31,272 nt of DNA. Source: a virus. A program made the position numbers and the translations under genes. The number at the start of each line of letters is the position of its first letter. Within the stretch, counting starts at the first letter, position 1. Positions 5,938 to 14,120 of the stretch are shown one piece after another. The notes below the pieces were generated by a model, which was not told the origin of the DNA, did no database searches, and saw only the letters and a program-made list of their open reading frames with translations. Location: positions 1 to 31,272 of IMG/VR virus record IMGVR_UViG_3300034102_001386. One strand, 5' to 3'.

Positions 5938-5971
5938 AAAAAAGCCGACTGAAATTAATTCAATCGACTTT
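5938..5971 (-). terminator. Second intrinsic terminator of the late operon
   Basis: On the minus strand GTCGATTGAA (5968-5959) pairs fully with TTCAGTCGGC (5953-5944) when U-G wobbles are allowed, around a 5-base loop. It is followed by TTTTTTATT. It backs up the terminator at 6041-6069 and separates the lysis genes from the next promoter. Confidence 0.75.
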
Positions 5972-6040
5972 CTTTTATCTAACAATTAAACACAATTCGA
6001 ACTGGCGTTCAAACTATAAACAAAACGAATCAAAGGTAAA

Positions 6041-6069
6041 TAAAAAAACCAACTCTTTTGAAGTTGGTT
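6041..6069 (-). terminator. Main intrinsic terminator of the late operon
   Basis: On the minus strand AACCAACT (6069-6062) and AGTTGGTT (6054-6047) form a perfect 8-bp stem with a 7-base loop, and the T-tract runs on into TTTTTATTTACC. It lies about 50 bases after the endolysin stop. The rest of 5972-6117 shows no gene. Confidence 0.85.
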
Positions 6070-6117
6070 CTTTAGGTCATTTTAGTAAGGTCCTTGGCAA
6101 GACTTGAACAAATGTAA

Positions 6118-6567
6118 TTAAACAAATGGAATATACGACGTTTTACCAGCTTTTTTAATTGCGCGTAATGCCTGACGTCGATTGTTGCCTTTTCGGTAGC
6201 TTAAATGAAACCAAAGCGCGTTGGAATCATTTCCAAACTCATAAATTGCTTGGTCGAATTCAACGTTCGCAATGATCCATTTAAAAAGTTCGCGGTCGTG
6301 AAGGTCTAAATCCATTGCTGCGCCATTAAGTGCGCAATGCTGACTTGACGCCGAACCCCCGGCTTTTTTATTTACAGCTGGTGAACGATAACCGCTGTTT
6401 ATTCTTACCGGACCGCCAACGTGTGCGCGTATCTTTTCAAATACATTTTCACAAAGGTCAACAGCAAAAGCCGTTTGACTTGAATTCATTTTGTTAGAAA
6501 TTCCGTGTTTCGTTGCAATGTCGCTTCTTTCGAATTCGGCAATTGTAACGTGTGCGCTTAATTTCAT
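6118..6567 (-). CDS. Endolysin: M15-family zinc peptidase
   Basis: This 149-residue protein is a peptidase M15A-type enzyme that cuts peptide bonds in the cell-wall peptide and releases phage progeny. The zinc-site pattern is visible: INSGYRSPAVNKKAGGSASS-Q-H77, then G-x-A-x-D86 (NGAAMDLDL), and W-F-H121 (ALWFHLSY). Arg61 of the GYRSP motif is also typical. There is no signal peptide, so it needs the holin-like protein encoded just upstream. It is the last late gene, followed by two terminators. The start ATG abuts the holin stop. Confidence 0.9.
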   Translation of the reverse strand: MKLSAHVTIAEFERSDIATKHGISNKMNSSQTAFAVDLCENVFEKIRAHVGGPVRINSGYRSPAVNKKAGGSASSQHCALNGAAMDLDLHDRELFKWIIANVEFDQAIYEFGNDSNALWFHLSYRKGNNRRQALRAIKKAGKTSYIPFV

Positions 6568-6774
6568 TTAGTCTTCTTTTGTTAATTGTGAAAGTGCGGC
6601 TGTCACCGATCCAGCGACAATCAAATAACCGCTAACTGAAACAATCGCGGCTGGTAACGCAATTGGTGCGCTTACAATCGCCGCGCCAACAATACCACAA
6701 GCAACACCGATTCTTTGGATTTTTTTCCAAAACTTGGGTGTTTTTCCATTCCAGCGTTCTTTTAATTCAAGCAT
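6568..6774 (-). CDS. Holin-like membrane protein, 68 aa
   Basis: The protein starts MLELKERWNGKTPKFWKKIQ, a basic cytoplasmic segment, and then has two hydrophobic stretches at about 22-38 and 40-60 (with PIALPAAIVSVSGYLIVAGS between), ending in the charged LTKED. This layout, and its position directly before the endolysin, fits a holin that forms membrane lesions at lysis time. The ATG at 6772-6774 is chosen; a longer frame to 6870 would overlap a supported gene and gives an implausible N-terminus. The call rests on topology and context. Confidence 0.78.
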   Translation of the reverse strand: MLELKERWNGKTPKFWKKIQRIGVACGIVGAAIVSAPIALPAAIVSVSGYLIVAGSVTAALSQLTKED

Positions 6775-6848
6775 AACTGATAAATAATAAATGCGGTTAC
6801 AAATAAACTTAATATAAACAATAAAAATTCTTCGCTGTTTAACTTCAT
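6762..6848 (-). CDS. Putative single-pass membrane peptide, 28 aa, in the lysis module
   Basis: This frame begins MKLNSEEFLLFILSLFVTAF and has one membrane segment from about residue 8 to 25. Its ATG overlaps the stop of the upstream 95-residue gene as ATGA, and its stop lies 13 bases inside the holin gene. Placement inside a tightly packed lysis cassette suggests a role in lysis timing, for example as a small holin or antiholin. No homologue is recognised. Confidence 0.5.
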   Translation of the reverse strand: MKLNSEEFLLFILSLFVTAFIIYQLCLN

Positions 6849-7132
6849 GCGCGTCGTGTCGTTTCGTCAATCAAACGCCTTACTTGTTGCGTAAGTTCAG
6901 TCACTTGTTCAGCCAAATGTTTAATTTCAGTTTGTGTTAATTCTTCAATTCTTTGAAGTTTTAAACGATTTTCTTGTTCAACAAGTTCAATTCGACCTCT
7001 ATTTTTTCCGTTTTCAGTAACTACTTTCTGAATGTCTTCACGAACCTTTTTTAAATCGCTGTGAACTTGCTTTAAAAAATAACCGATTATTGAAAAAACA
7101 ATCGAAAAAATTGGAATAATTAACTGGTCCAT
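6845..7132 (-). CDS. Membrane-anchored coiled-coil protein, 95 aa, lysis module
   Basis: Residues 4-21 (LIIPIFSIVFSIIGYFLK) form a single membrane anchor. The rest is a long charged coiled coil (QVHSDLKKVREDIQ onward) ending in arginines. The shape resembles XhlA-type lysis accessory proteins or inner-membrane spanin subunits. It lies between the Cys-rich virion protein and the membrane peptide and holin, so it belongs with lysis. No cysteine or lipobox is present. The exact role is inferred. Confidence 0.7.
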   Translation of the reverse strand: MDQLIIPIFSIVFSIIGYFLKQVHSDLKKVREDIQKVVTENGKNRGRIELVEQENRLKLQRIEELTQTEIKHLAEQVTELTQQVRRLIDETTRRA

Positions 7133-7140
7133 TCGTCAAA

Positions 7141-8316
7141 TTATTTATAATAAGTTCGTTGGTCTTTAAATTTGTCACCAGCGACACACTTTAAACTTGC
7201 TTCGCGTGAACCTTCGTAATATGTTATTTCAGGCGAACTTTCAACTATTGCTGGAAGGTCGTTGAAACGATACGAATGGTTGTGCGCGTTATAATCACAC
7301 AAAAATAAATCATTTTCACTTAAAAGCAAGTTGTCAGTCAATTTTCGAATGATTCCTTCGCAAGTTGGATCAGTTATAATTTCGTAAGTATTTAGATTTT
7401 CACGAATTACTTTCTTCATTTCGCGATTCTGATAAATTAAATTATCTGTTGACATATTTGGTTGACGATTACCAATAAAGCCGTTAAAACGACAGCTATC
7501 TTCAACCATTGAATTCGTAAAGTCAATTTGTTCGACCTCGTTGTAATCGTTATAAATTGCTCGAACTCGCGCTGTAAAGTTTGCCGTTTCTGTTGTGAAT
7601 GGTTTTAAGTCATAAATTCCCCATGTAAACGTAAGCTGAACGCCTGAAATGTCATAACTTATTTTTAGAGTATAGCAACCAGAGCCGTCAGAATTAAGTA
7701 CGTCGTTCCAGTTAATGGTCCAGTAAAAAGCGAAAGGTTCATTCACAAATGAAACCGCCGTCGGTGAATAAGCTGTTTCAATTCCGTCTTTGTAAAGTTT
7801 AGCTTCGGCAATGTCAGTAAGTGAAGACAATTTGATCCATGCTGAAGTTTTATCGTTTTTCCAAGTGTCAGAAGAACTTGACGCAAGAACTGGAACAACA
7901 CAACAGCAACGCGCAAAACCTCTATCTTCTTCTTCAAACACTCGCGGCAAACGAATTGAATCGTATTTTCTGAAAATTCTGTCTTCAACTTTTATGCAAC
8001 CTTCATTACATTCTTCAACAAGTAATTCTTCAATTTTAGGCGAAATAATTGACCAAATTTCAATTGGACAAGGCGGTTTTATTATTGCTTCGGCTGTTGC
8101 AATAACGCCAGTTTCAGCACCAACGCCGTCAATTGTAGCAATCCAACCGCCACCAAGTGAAGGTTTAAACCAAATTGTTATAATACCGCCGCCACTTCCA
8201 AAATAAGGAAATTCAAAATAATCAACACCTAAATATTCACCGACTGGCGTTAATTCATAAACTTGTGTCGATTCACCGCTTTCACGAAAAGTAACTACTA
8301 AACAATCACACGCCAT
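7141..8316 (-). CDS. Cys-rich virion-associated protein, 391 aa (function unknown)
   Basis: The protein starts MACDCLVVTFRESG and has a glycine-rich, beta-strand N-terminal domain (YELTPVGEYLG, then PYFGSGGGIITIWFKPSLGG). A Cys-rich middle follows (EECNEGCIKVEDR near 110 and ARCCCVVPV near 137), then a beta-rich C-terminal half. It has no enzyme motif I recognise. It lies between the fiber genes and the lysis genes, so a tail-tip or fiber-associated structural role is likely. The cysteine clusters suggest metal binding or disulfides in the virion. The ATG at 8314-8316 is clear. Confidence 0.72.
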   Translation of the reverse strand: MACDCLVVTFRESGESTQVYELTPVGEYLGVDYFEFPYFGSGGGIITIWFKPSLGGGWIATIDGVGAETGVIATAEAIIKPPCPIEIWSIISPKIEELLVEECNEGCIKVEDRIFRKYDSIRLPRVFEEEDRGFARCCCVVPVLASSSSDTWKNDKTSAWIKLSSLTDIAEAKLYKDGIETAYSPTAVSFVNEPFAFYWTINWNDVLNSDGSGCYTLKISYDISGVQLTFTWGIYDLKPFTTETANFTARVRAIYNDYNEVEQIDFTNSMVEDSCRFNGFIGNRQPNMSTDNLIYQNREMKKVIRENLNTYEIITDPTCEGIIRKLTDNLLLSENDLFLCDYNAHNHSYRFNDLPAIVESSPEITYYEGSREASLKCVAGDKFKDQRTYYK

Positions 8317-8328
8317 TTTTTAAGATAT

Positions 8329-8589
8329 TTAAAGACTTTTGTAATTGTCTTCAACCCATTGTGGCGCTAGAACATTTTTAATATATTCCCATGCCGCCGT
8401 TAAAGGTTGTGGTTTACCTGCCATTTCTAAATTAGGAACTGTAAACTCAACAACATCATTTAACATTTTTCCTTCAAGTTGAATTTCTTCAATTGTCGTA
8501 TCAATTATGCATTGTTGAATTAAATCTCCATTCTCTAATATTTGAGCGGTTCCAACCGCCGTTACATTTTTGTACACAAAATTTGCCAT
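8329..8589 (-). CDS. Hypothetical protein downstream of the tail fiber, 86 aa
   Basis: I recognise no family. The sequence begins MANFVYKNVTAVGTAQILEN and looks like a small beta-sandwich with a helical C-terminus (TAAWEYIKNVLAPQWVEDNY). It lies 18 bases beyond the fiber gene and is probably a fiber-associated or fiber-assembly protein. It carries one CTAG (8367-8370), a tetranucleotide otherwise found only in the neighbouring fiber gene, so the two may have been acquired together. Confidence 0.68.
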   Translation of the reverse strand: MANFVYKNVTAVGTAQILENGDLIQQCIIDTTIEEIQLEGKMLNDVVEFTVPNLEMAGKPQPLTAAWEYIKNVLAPQWVEDNYKSL

Positions 8590-8607
8590 TTTTTACTTAT
8601 TAATTTA

Positions 8608-11412
8608 TTAAAAATATATTACCTCTGTTGTTTCAATAGTAGCAACCCAACGTAAAACTTGCAACGGCACTGGTGAACCATTTGAAGTAATTCTTAAACC
8701 GCCATTTGCAGTGTCCGCTGTTAATGTTGGTGCGTTGTAATTTGGAATATTTGAAACTAAAGTCACATTACTAGAAACAAGGGTTGTTGAACCAGCGTTT
8801 GGACCTCTCACGATTAAACCTTCGATATCCCATGCCGCGCAATCCAAAGATCCTGGTCTTTTAACAACAATAGAACCTTTAAATCTAAAAGCGGACATAT
8901 TGGTTAAAATTACTTGATTGTTCGTGCTTGGAGTTAAACCATCACTTGTAAACGCAATGCTTGTTGACGCGGTGCTTAAACATCTTAAAATAATTTTACT
9001 ATATTGAGCGTCGCCATTGTTAGCAAATCTTCCGTTTGCATAAGTGTATTTTCCATAAATGCCTTGAGTGTCGGCATTTAAACCTATTGCAAAAGATTGA
9101 TTTCCCGAAGCAAGTGAACTTTGACCTATTGCAAAAGAATTAAAACCGTTAGAAGTATTTCCATATCCAATGGCGTAACACAACGTATTTGAGGCATTAT
9201 TGCTGTCCCCAATAGCAACAGAACGAGTTCCACCAGCCGTATTGTAAGACAATGTTCCAGCACCTAAAGCCAAAGAACTTGTTCCACTTGCATTATTTAA
9301 TCTTCCAACTGAATAACTACCAACTCCGTTTGAAAGGTTTTCGTTTCCTAAAGAGTATGAATTTGTGGTAGTTGAACTATTATTTTGACCAATAGCAACA
9401 GAAGCACCACCACCAGTAACACTATTATTTGAACCAGCCGCCAAACTATTTGCCCCAATTGCAGTATTATTTGAACCTCCTAAAATTGCAGAAAAATTAC
9501 CACTTGCAACCATCGCCGCACTTGAACGTGACATTTGTAAATCTAGCGCAAATTGACCTCTTTTATTACCACCAGCAAAAGTATTGTCGGGAATAGCCGC
9601 AAGGAAAGCACCTCCTGCTTTAGGAACTAAAGCCGCATCAATATTTGTCGTCGAACCAATTGCATTTAATGAATTTACAAATGTTGTTGTATTTGGACTT
9701 GAAGTGTTTTGACTTTGTGTAAAATATGCCGCTACATTTGGCGCATATTGTGGTACATTTAAAGTGTTTCCTATTAACGTAGATGCGCCACTCGTTCCCG
9801 TTGTGGTTAATATTATCGAGTCTTGTTTTAAATTTAAAGCCGTTTGCGTTGTGGTTGAAATTGGCTTGTTTAAATCACTTGTATTGTCAACGTTACCTAG
9901 ACCAACATCAGATTTTGTTAAATCAATATTTCCCGAACCTAACAACGATTGTCCCTCGATAGTTTTAATATTTGTGCCCGAAATTAAAACATTTTGTTTA
10001 TTGTTAAATGCAGTCCAATCGCTAGAGGATAAAGCCCCCCTATTTGCAGCGCTTGCCGTTGGCAAATTGAAAGAATGCGTGTCACCTGAAGAACTGATAT
10101 TGAAATCTGTTCCTAAAGTTCCAGTTTGAAAATATTGAACTTGGTCAGTTAAACCATTCAAAGCCGTTAAACCAGTTGAAATTGTTGTTACAACTTCAGA
10201 AAGGTTATTGTCTTGCGTGTGTAACGTTATCGTTCGTCCAGCGTGTGAAATAAAAACACGAATTGCGATTCTGTCCGTTGGTGTTAAAGTTGTTTCAGGA
10301 ATTGCAACAGCGGTATAATATAAATCAACAGCCGAACCAACAATGTTTTCAGGGTTTGTTGAATTGCTACCAAGAAGCGTGAAAGCTGTTCCGTCGTATT
10401 TGTAAATTTCACAATAAAAGTTCGGAACACCGCCGCCCGAAGACGCGCTAAAATAAAATTCAGTATGCCAGTTTCCCGCTGGAATATTAATAACATTCGG
10501 TTCATTAACGTCAGTTATAAATTGCGCAATTAATCCGTCAGCATTTAGAATGAAGTCAGCGCTCGGTCCAAGGTTCGCAATATTAGAAAGTTGGTAATAT
10601 TGACCGCCTAAAATTGTGCCTTGTGAAACGCCGCCATTCAAATAAAGTGAAACAGCCGAACCGCCACCAGTTAAAGTTGGAAAGTCAGCAAGTGTTCCGT
10701 CGCCTCGAATGTATTGTGACGCGATACCTTCAGGATCGTTTAATTTTGCGTCAAGTGCCGCTTGAAGGTCAGTTTGGTCAGCAAGTGTTCCAACAATGTC
10801 ACCCCAAGAAATAATTGTTGTTGCGCCGTCTTGCCACGAAGTGACACCAGCGCCGTCGGTTGTCAAGACTTGACCAGCTGTTCCGTCGGTGTTTGGTAAT
10901 GTGTACGAAGTATTTATGATAACGCCGTTTTCATTTGCTTCAACGCGATAATTTGTTATTCCGTCATTAAAATTTAAAGCCGAACCGACGTTTGTTATTT
11001 GAAGCGAAGTTGAATTTAATCCGTCGTTTAAAACTAATTTTGTATTTGTTGTATTAATGTCAAATTGAACGTCTTTGTCAGGTGACAAAAGATCCACAAT
11101 AGATAAATAAATTTGTGCTATACTTTGATTAAACGTACTTGTTGAAGTTGTTGAATCAGAAATAAGCGCGTTAAATTCACCAGCATTTATTGAATTAAAA
11201 GAAATAATATTTCCGTCTAAATCAACGCTTCTGTTTCCGTTCAAACTTCCGTCAGCGTTGTAAATGTTTTCAACAGCGGCTAAAATTCCAGCTTTGATAA
11301 CTGAACCAAGTATTTTTTTCGTTTGATAACCGCTTCCAGTAAAAAAATCAATGTCATAAAAATCGTCGTCTTGAAACGCGAAACTTTCGAGGGGGTATTG
11401 GTTAATTTCCAT
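8608..11412 (-). CDS. Tail fiber / receptor-binding protein with YadA-head-like repeats, 934 aa
   Basis: This is the likely receptor-binding fiber. The N-terminus (MEINQYPLESFAFQDDDFYD) would attach to the tail. Typical fiber-shaft strings follow: GTAGQVLTTDGAGVTSWQDG near 185 and KSDVGLGNVDNTSDLNKPIS near 500. From about 634 to 782 there are degenerate repeats of 14 or more residues of the form S-x-A-x-G-x-x-N-x-A-S/N-G, as in the left-handed beta-roll heads of trimeric autotransporter adhesins. The last 140 residues are a beta-rich tip. A trimeric fiber is inferred. The 3' half contains four of the five CTAG sites in the window, which suggests exchange of the tip. Confidence 0.82.
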   Translation of the reverse strand: MEINQYPLESFAFQDDDFYDIDFFTGSGYQTKKILGSVIKAGILAAVENIYNADGSLNGNRSVDLDGNIISFNSINAGEFNALISDSTTSTSTFNQSIAQIYLSIVDLLSPDKDVQFDINTTNTKLVLNDGLNSTSLQITNVGSALNFNDGITNYRVEANENGVIINTSYTLPNTDGTAGQVLTTDGAGVTSWQDGATTIISWGDIVGTLADQTDLQAALDAKLNDPEGIASQYIRGDGTLADFPTLTGGGSAVSLYLNGGVSQGTILGGQYYQLSNIANLGPSADFILNADGLIAQFITDVNEPNVINIPAGNWHTEFYFSASSGGGVPNFYCEIYKYDGTAFTLLGSNSTNPENIVGSAVDLYYTAVAIPETTLTPTDRIAIRVFISHAGRTITLHTQDNNLSEVVTTISTGLTALNGLTDQVQYFQTGTLGTDFNISSSGDTHSFNLPTASAANRGALSSSDWTAFNNKQNVLISGTNIKTIEGQSLLGSGNIDLTKSDVGLGNVDNTSDLNKPISTTTQTALNLKQDSIILTTTGTSGASTLIGNTLNVPQYAPNVAAYFTQSQNTSSPNTTTFVNSLNAIGSTTNIDAALVPKAGGAFLAAIPDNTFAGGNKRGQFALDLQMSRSSAAMVASGNFSAILGGSNNTAIGANSLAAGSNNSVTGGGASVAIGQNNSSTTTNSYSLGNENLSNGVGSYSVGRLNNASGTSSLALGAGTLSYNTAGGTRSVAIGDSNNASNTLCYAIGYGNTSNGFNSFAIGQSSLASGNQSFAIGLNADTQGIYGKYTYANGRFANNGDAQYSKIILRCLSTASTSIAFTSDGLTPSTNNQVILTNMSAFRFKGSIVVKRPGSLDCAAWDIEGLIVRGPNAGSTTLVSSNVTLVSNIPNYNAPTLTADTANGGLRITSNGSPVPLQVLRWVATIETTEVIYF
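9065..9510 (-). repeat. YadA-head-like repeat region inside the fiber gene
   Basis: On the minus strand this codes for about ten degenerate repeats such as SVAIGQNNSS, SYSVGRLNNAS, SLALGAGT, SVAIGDSNNAS and SFAIGQSSLAS. They are diverged at DNA level and recognisable mainly as protein, as expected of a beta-roll stack, and not a simple DNA tandem array. Confidence 0.75.
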
Positions 11413-11418
11413 TTTTTT

Positions 11419-11565
11419 TTAAATTAAAGTTCTTGTTTTTAAAATTCCGTCAGTTGTGGTTTTGTTTTCACCAGTTGTTGTTGTTTTGGCAAATGGGTTG
11501 ACTGGTGTCGAACCGCCGCCGAAAAACTTAATTGGATATAAAACCGAGTAAAAAAAGCCAAACAT
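11419..11565 (-). CDS. Small tail-region protein, 48 aa, with KTTTDG C-terminus
   Basis: The frame starts MFGFFYSVLYPIKFFGGGST, with a hydrophobic aromatic N-terminus, and ends in a Thr-rich segment NKTTTDGILKTRTLI. That end matches the C-terminus of the 755-residue tail protein (KTTTDGDIKTLAL). It fits exactly between the 94-residue gene (one base away) and the fiber gene (six bases away). The shared C-terminal motif makes it likely to be coding and part of the tail tip. The aromatic N-terminus could insert into a membrane or another tail protein. Confidence 0.68.
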   Translation of the reverse strand: MFGFFYSVLYPIKFFGGGSTPVNPFAKTTTTGENKTTTDGILKTRTLI

Positions 11566-11566
11566 A

Positions 11567-11851
11567 TTACAAAACTATTACAACGCTACCTGAAGACAAT
11601 TGAACCGAACTAAATTTGTTTGGAACGTCGAACGTATTCGGGTTCTTTGGTCGAATAATAGCACCAAGTTTAACAGCCGTTGAAGCGTTTGAAATGTATT
11701 CTGAAGTCACGTCAACTTCGTCAATTTTTATTGAATCAATAATTGTGTCTTCAAGAACAACAATTGCGTCAAAGTTTCCAGTAAATTCAGACGTGTCATT
11801 TAAAACAAATGAACCAGCACCGCCCGAAATAATTCTCAAATCATTTTCCAT
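11567..11851 (-). CDS. Small putative tail-tip or fiber-associated protein, 94 aa
   Basis: The sequence begins MENDLRIISGGAGSFVLNDT and is almost entirely beta-strand, with a repeated FDAIVVLEDT / DSIKIDEVDV character and a hydrophobic end (SSGSVVIVL). It resembles small beta-rich domains found beside fibers in Bacteroidota phages, though I cannot name a family. It starts two bases after the 755-residue tail gene stops. Structural function is inferred from context. Confidence 0.68.
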   Translation of the reverse strand: MENDLRIISGGAGSFVLNDTSEFTGNFDAIVVLEDTIIDSIKIDEVDVTSEYISNASTAVKLGAIIRPKNPNTFDVPNKFSSVQLSSGSVVIVL

Positions 11852-11852
11852 T

Positions 11853-14120
11853 TTACAAAGCTAAAGTTTTAATGTCGCCGTCAGTTGTCGTTTTATCGTC
11901 GCCGTCAGTCGTCGTTTTTTCAATTATAACAAAAGGCGCGTCGTTGCAACCTTTTATTTTTGTAGTAAATTTAACACCATTTTCTAAATTTATTCGTGTT
12001 GGATCAAAAAAACATTCCATTACCGCAACGTTATTAGTTGGATAACTGATATTTATCAATGAACCTGACAACGGATAAAGCGGATTATTTACGTTATTGT
12101 CGTAAGGAACAACCGACGAAAGAATCCAACGTTGACCGCTTTCAAAAGGTTCAATTGTAATCATTCCCCAAATTTCCGATTGATTCCAAGCTGTCGCGTT
12201 GTTAAGCGTGTGTGTCGCAACAACTCGCATTAATTGACCTTCGGTAACTATTCCAACGTTTTGGTTTGTTGAATCAACGTAAAGTTCAATTGTTTGGTCA
12301 ATTATTGGTTCGCTGTCGTAATCTTTAATTGTTATTTCTTCAACAAAGTCATGTGTTAAATCGTCAGTCAAAGTAATGCGAAGACGCGTTGACCAGTCAC
12401 CAGTGTTGTCGTAAGGTGTCCAGTTTTTATTTTGATTTGGGTAAAAATCAGTTGAAGCGTTTAATTGTTGCAACCAATATTCCCAACGCAAAAGAAAAGG
12501 TAAATAAACCGAAACGCCGTAATCGGTCATTGTGTCAAGCGAGGGCGCAAGTTGAAGCGTTGCGTTTCTTTTTACTGAAGTGTTCGGTAATGAAGAAATA
12601 ACGTTTTGCGTTTCGTTCAACAAATACCTTCCGTCACCTGAAATTTGCGCCGCTGAAAAATTAAAGTTTACTTCCAAAAGAGTAAACGCGTCTTCAGTTG
12701 TCGAATTGTAAGCTTCAATGACAGCTTGAACGCTTTGGTAAATATTGCCTTTAGTCAATAAGAAAGTGCTATAAAACGAAAGGTCGTCTTCAGTATTAAA
12801 TTCAAATTGTTCTTGAACGCCGCTTTGACTTGTTATATTTTCTGAATGGTCAAAATAAGCTGTTTTGTCAATCATTACCAACGGCGCACCAACTGGCGGT
12901 TCGCAAGTTAATTGGTCAGCGTATGCAAGTAAATTGCTATTTCCGCATTTGATCCATAAATAAAACAATCTGTCGCCAACTTCACGCGCTGACATAAACG
13001 CGTCGAATTGTGCATTTGGCACAAAGTCGAATTCGATTGTGTGTTCAGTTCCAGCCGTTACAATTGTAATGTTTTGAATTTCATATTGTGCGCCGCTGTT
13101 GTTTGAGTAACTTGTTTTATCACCTGAAAGAATGTCTTCAGACGGCACAATCATTGTCAAATTATTTTGACTTGAAAGCTGGTTTTTGTAATAAGTTTCG
13201 TCAAGTGAAACGTAAGCTGAACCGATTGATAAATCTGTTAAAGGTCCGTCAACGATAACTTTGTAACGCTTTGTTGTGCAATAATCCATTTCTGAAATAC
13301 CTTGAACAAGCGACGAATCTAAAATTGAAGTATTGTTCGGTTGATTAAACCAGCCAGTATTTGCGTCAGGATTAATGACCAAAGAAAAACGATTTGAAAG
13401 TTCACCAGTTGAAGCGGACCAAAGAATTTGCGTGTACGTTTTAAGACAGCCTGACGTGTCAAAAGAACTTTGTGAATATATTCCCGAATTAACAAATTGA
13501 ATCGTTATTTCGTAAGCTTTTTGATATGTCAACGGATTTGCAAGTCGTTCAAGTTCGACCGAAATAAGAAATTGACCTGACTGATTGCCAACCAACGAAC
13601 CAAGTAAATTACCGCTGACGGATAAAGCGTCAACACCAACGAAAACCGCGCGTGTTGCTTCGCCGTCAATAATGGAAAATTGATTTCCAGTCGTTGCGTT
13701 TTGAACATGGTTAAATAAAACGTCAAGGTCGTCGCGGTTTCTATTCGTTACTTCAATAACAATAAATTCACCAGCGGTTAAATTGTACCAATAAGGAACG
13801 GAATTCACGTCAAGAATGAAATCGTCAACGTAAGTGACAGCCGTTGTCCATTGGTGGGCGATTGTTCCAGTTGATTCGTAAATTGTAAATCTGACTAAAT
13901 CGTCAACACGAAAACCTTCAGTCAACCATGAAATCGAAGAACTTTGAATTGTATTGATTGACGGATCGAGAAACAATGGATTTGTTAAACTCGATATTCG
14001 AATATTGGTGTGTAAAGTGTGAACAACGCTGAACTTGTCACCAGCATTTGAAACATACGACGTAAACGGACCATTGCCGAAGTTATCGTAAAATTCAGTT
14101 TTTATCAGTTGAACTGGCAT
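11853..14120 (-). CDS. Tail / baseplate structural protein, 755 aa
   Basis: This large beta-rich protein follows the putative distal tail protein and precedes the fiber, the usual place for a baseplate hub or side-tail protein. It begins MPVQLIKTEFYDNFGNGPFT and contains no membrane segment or enzyme motif I recognise. Cysteines are sparse. The C-terminus carries a tandem heptad, KTTTDGD-DKTTTDGD, ending IKTLAL, and this motif recurs in the 48-residue gene. The ATG at 14118-14120 overlaps the previous gene by 26 bases. Which tail position it takes is uncertain. Confidence 0.72.
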   Translation of the reverse strand: MPVQLIKTEFYDNFGNGPFTSYVSNAGDKFSVVHTLHTNIRISSLTNPLFLDPSINTIQSSSISWLTEGFRVDDLVRFTIYESTGTIAHQWTTAVTYVDDFILDVNSVPYWYNLTAGEFIVIEVTNRNRDDLDVLFNHVQNATTGNQFSIIDGEATRAVFVGVDALSVSGNLLGSLVGNQSGQFLISVELERLANPLTYQKAYEITIQFVNSGIYSQSSFDTSGCLKTYTQILWSASTGELSNRFSLVINPDANTGWFNQPNNTSILDSSLVQGISEMDYCTTKRYKVIVDGPLTDLSIGSAYVSLDETYYKNQLSSQNNLTMIVPSEDILSGDKTSYSNNSGAQYEIQNITIVTAGTEHTIEFDFVPNAQFDAFMSAREVGDRLFYLWIKCGNSNLLAYADQLTCEPPVGAPLVMIDKTAYFDHSENITSQSGVQEQFEFNTEDDLSFYSTFLLTKGNIYQSVQAVIEAYNSTTEDAFTLLEVNFNFSAAQISGDGRYLLNETQNVISSLPNTSVKRNATLQLAPSLDTMTDYGVSVYLPFLLRWEYWLQQLNASTDFYPNQNKNWTPYDNTGDWSTRLRITLTDDLTHDFVEEITIKDYDSEPIIDQTIELYVDSTNQNVGIVTEGQLMRVVATHTLNNATAWNQSEIWGMITIEPFESGQRWILSSVVPYDNNVNNPLYPLSGSLINISYPTNNVAVMECFFDPTRINLENGVKFTTKIKGCNDAPFVIIEKTTTDGDDKTTTDGDIKTLAL

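Noticed and set aside
6089-6109. tRNA 3'-end-like fragment (minus strand GTTCAAGTCTTGCC then AAGGACC), possible attachment site
   Set aside because: It has a TTCAAGTC T-loop pattern and an acceptor-like end, but no matching 5' half, no integrase anywhere and only about 21 bases. Chance similarity is likely.
7811-8206. Plus-strand open frame of 131 aa opposite the Cys-rich virion gene
   Set aside because: It is an antisense shadow with low-complexity Pro/Ser stretches and no recognisable domain.
9065-9510. CRISPR array or diversity-generating target
   Set aside because: The repeats are coding, degenerate at DNA level and lack spacers, and no Cas or reverse transcriptase gene or template repeat was seen.
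9764-10129. Plus-strand open frame of 121 aa opposite the fiber gene
   Set aside because: The fiber reading is well supported by known shaft motifs; the antisense frame has no start context.
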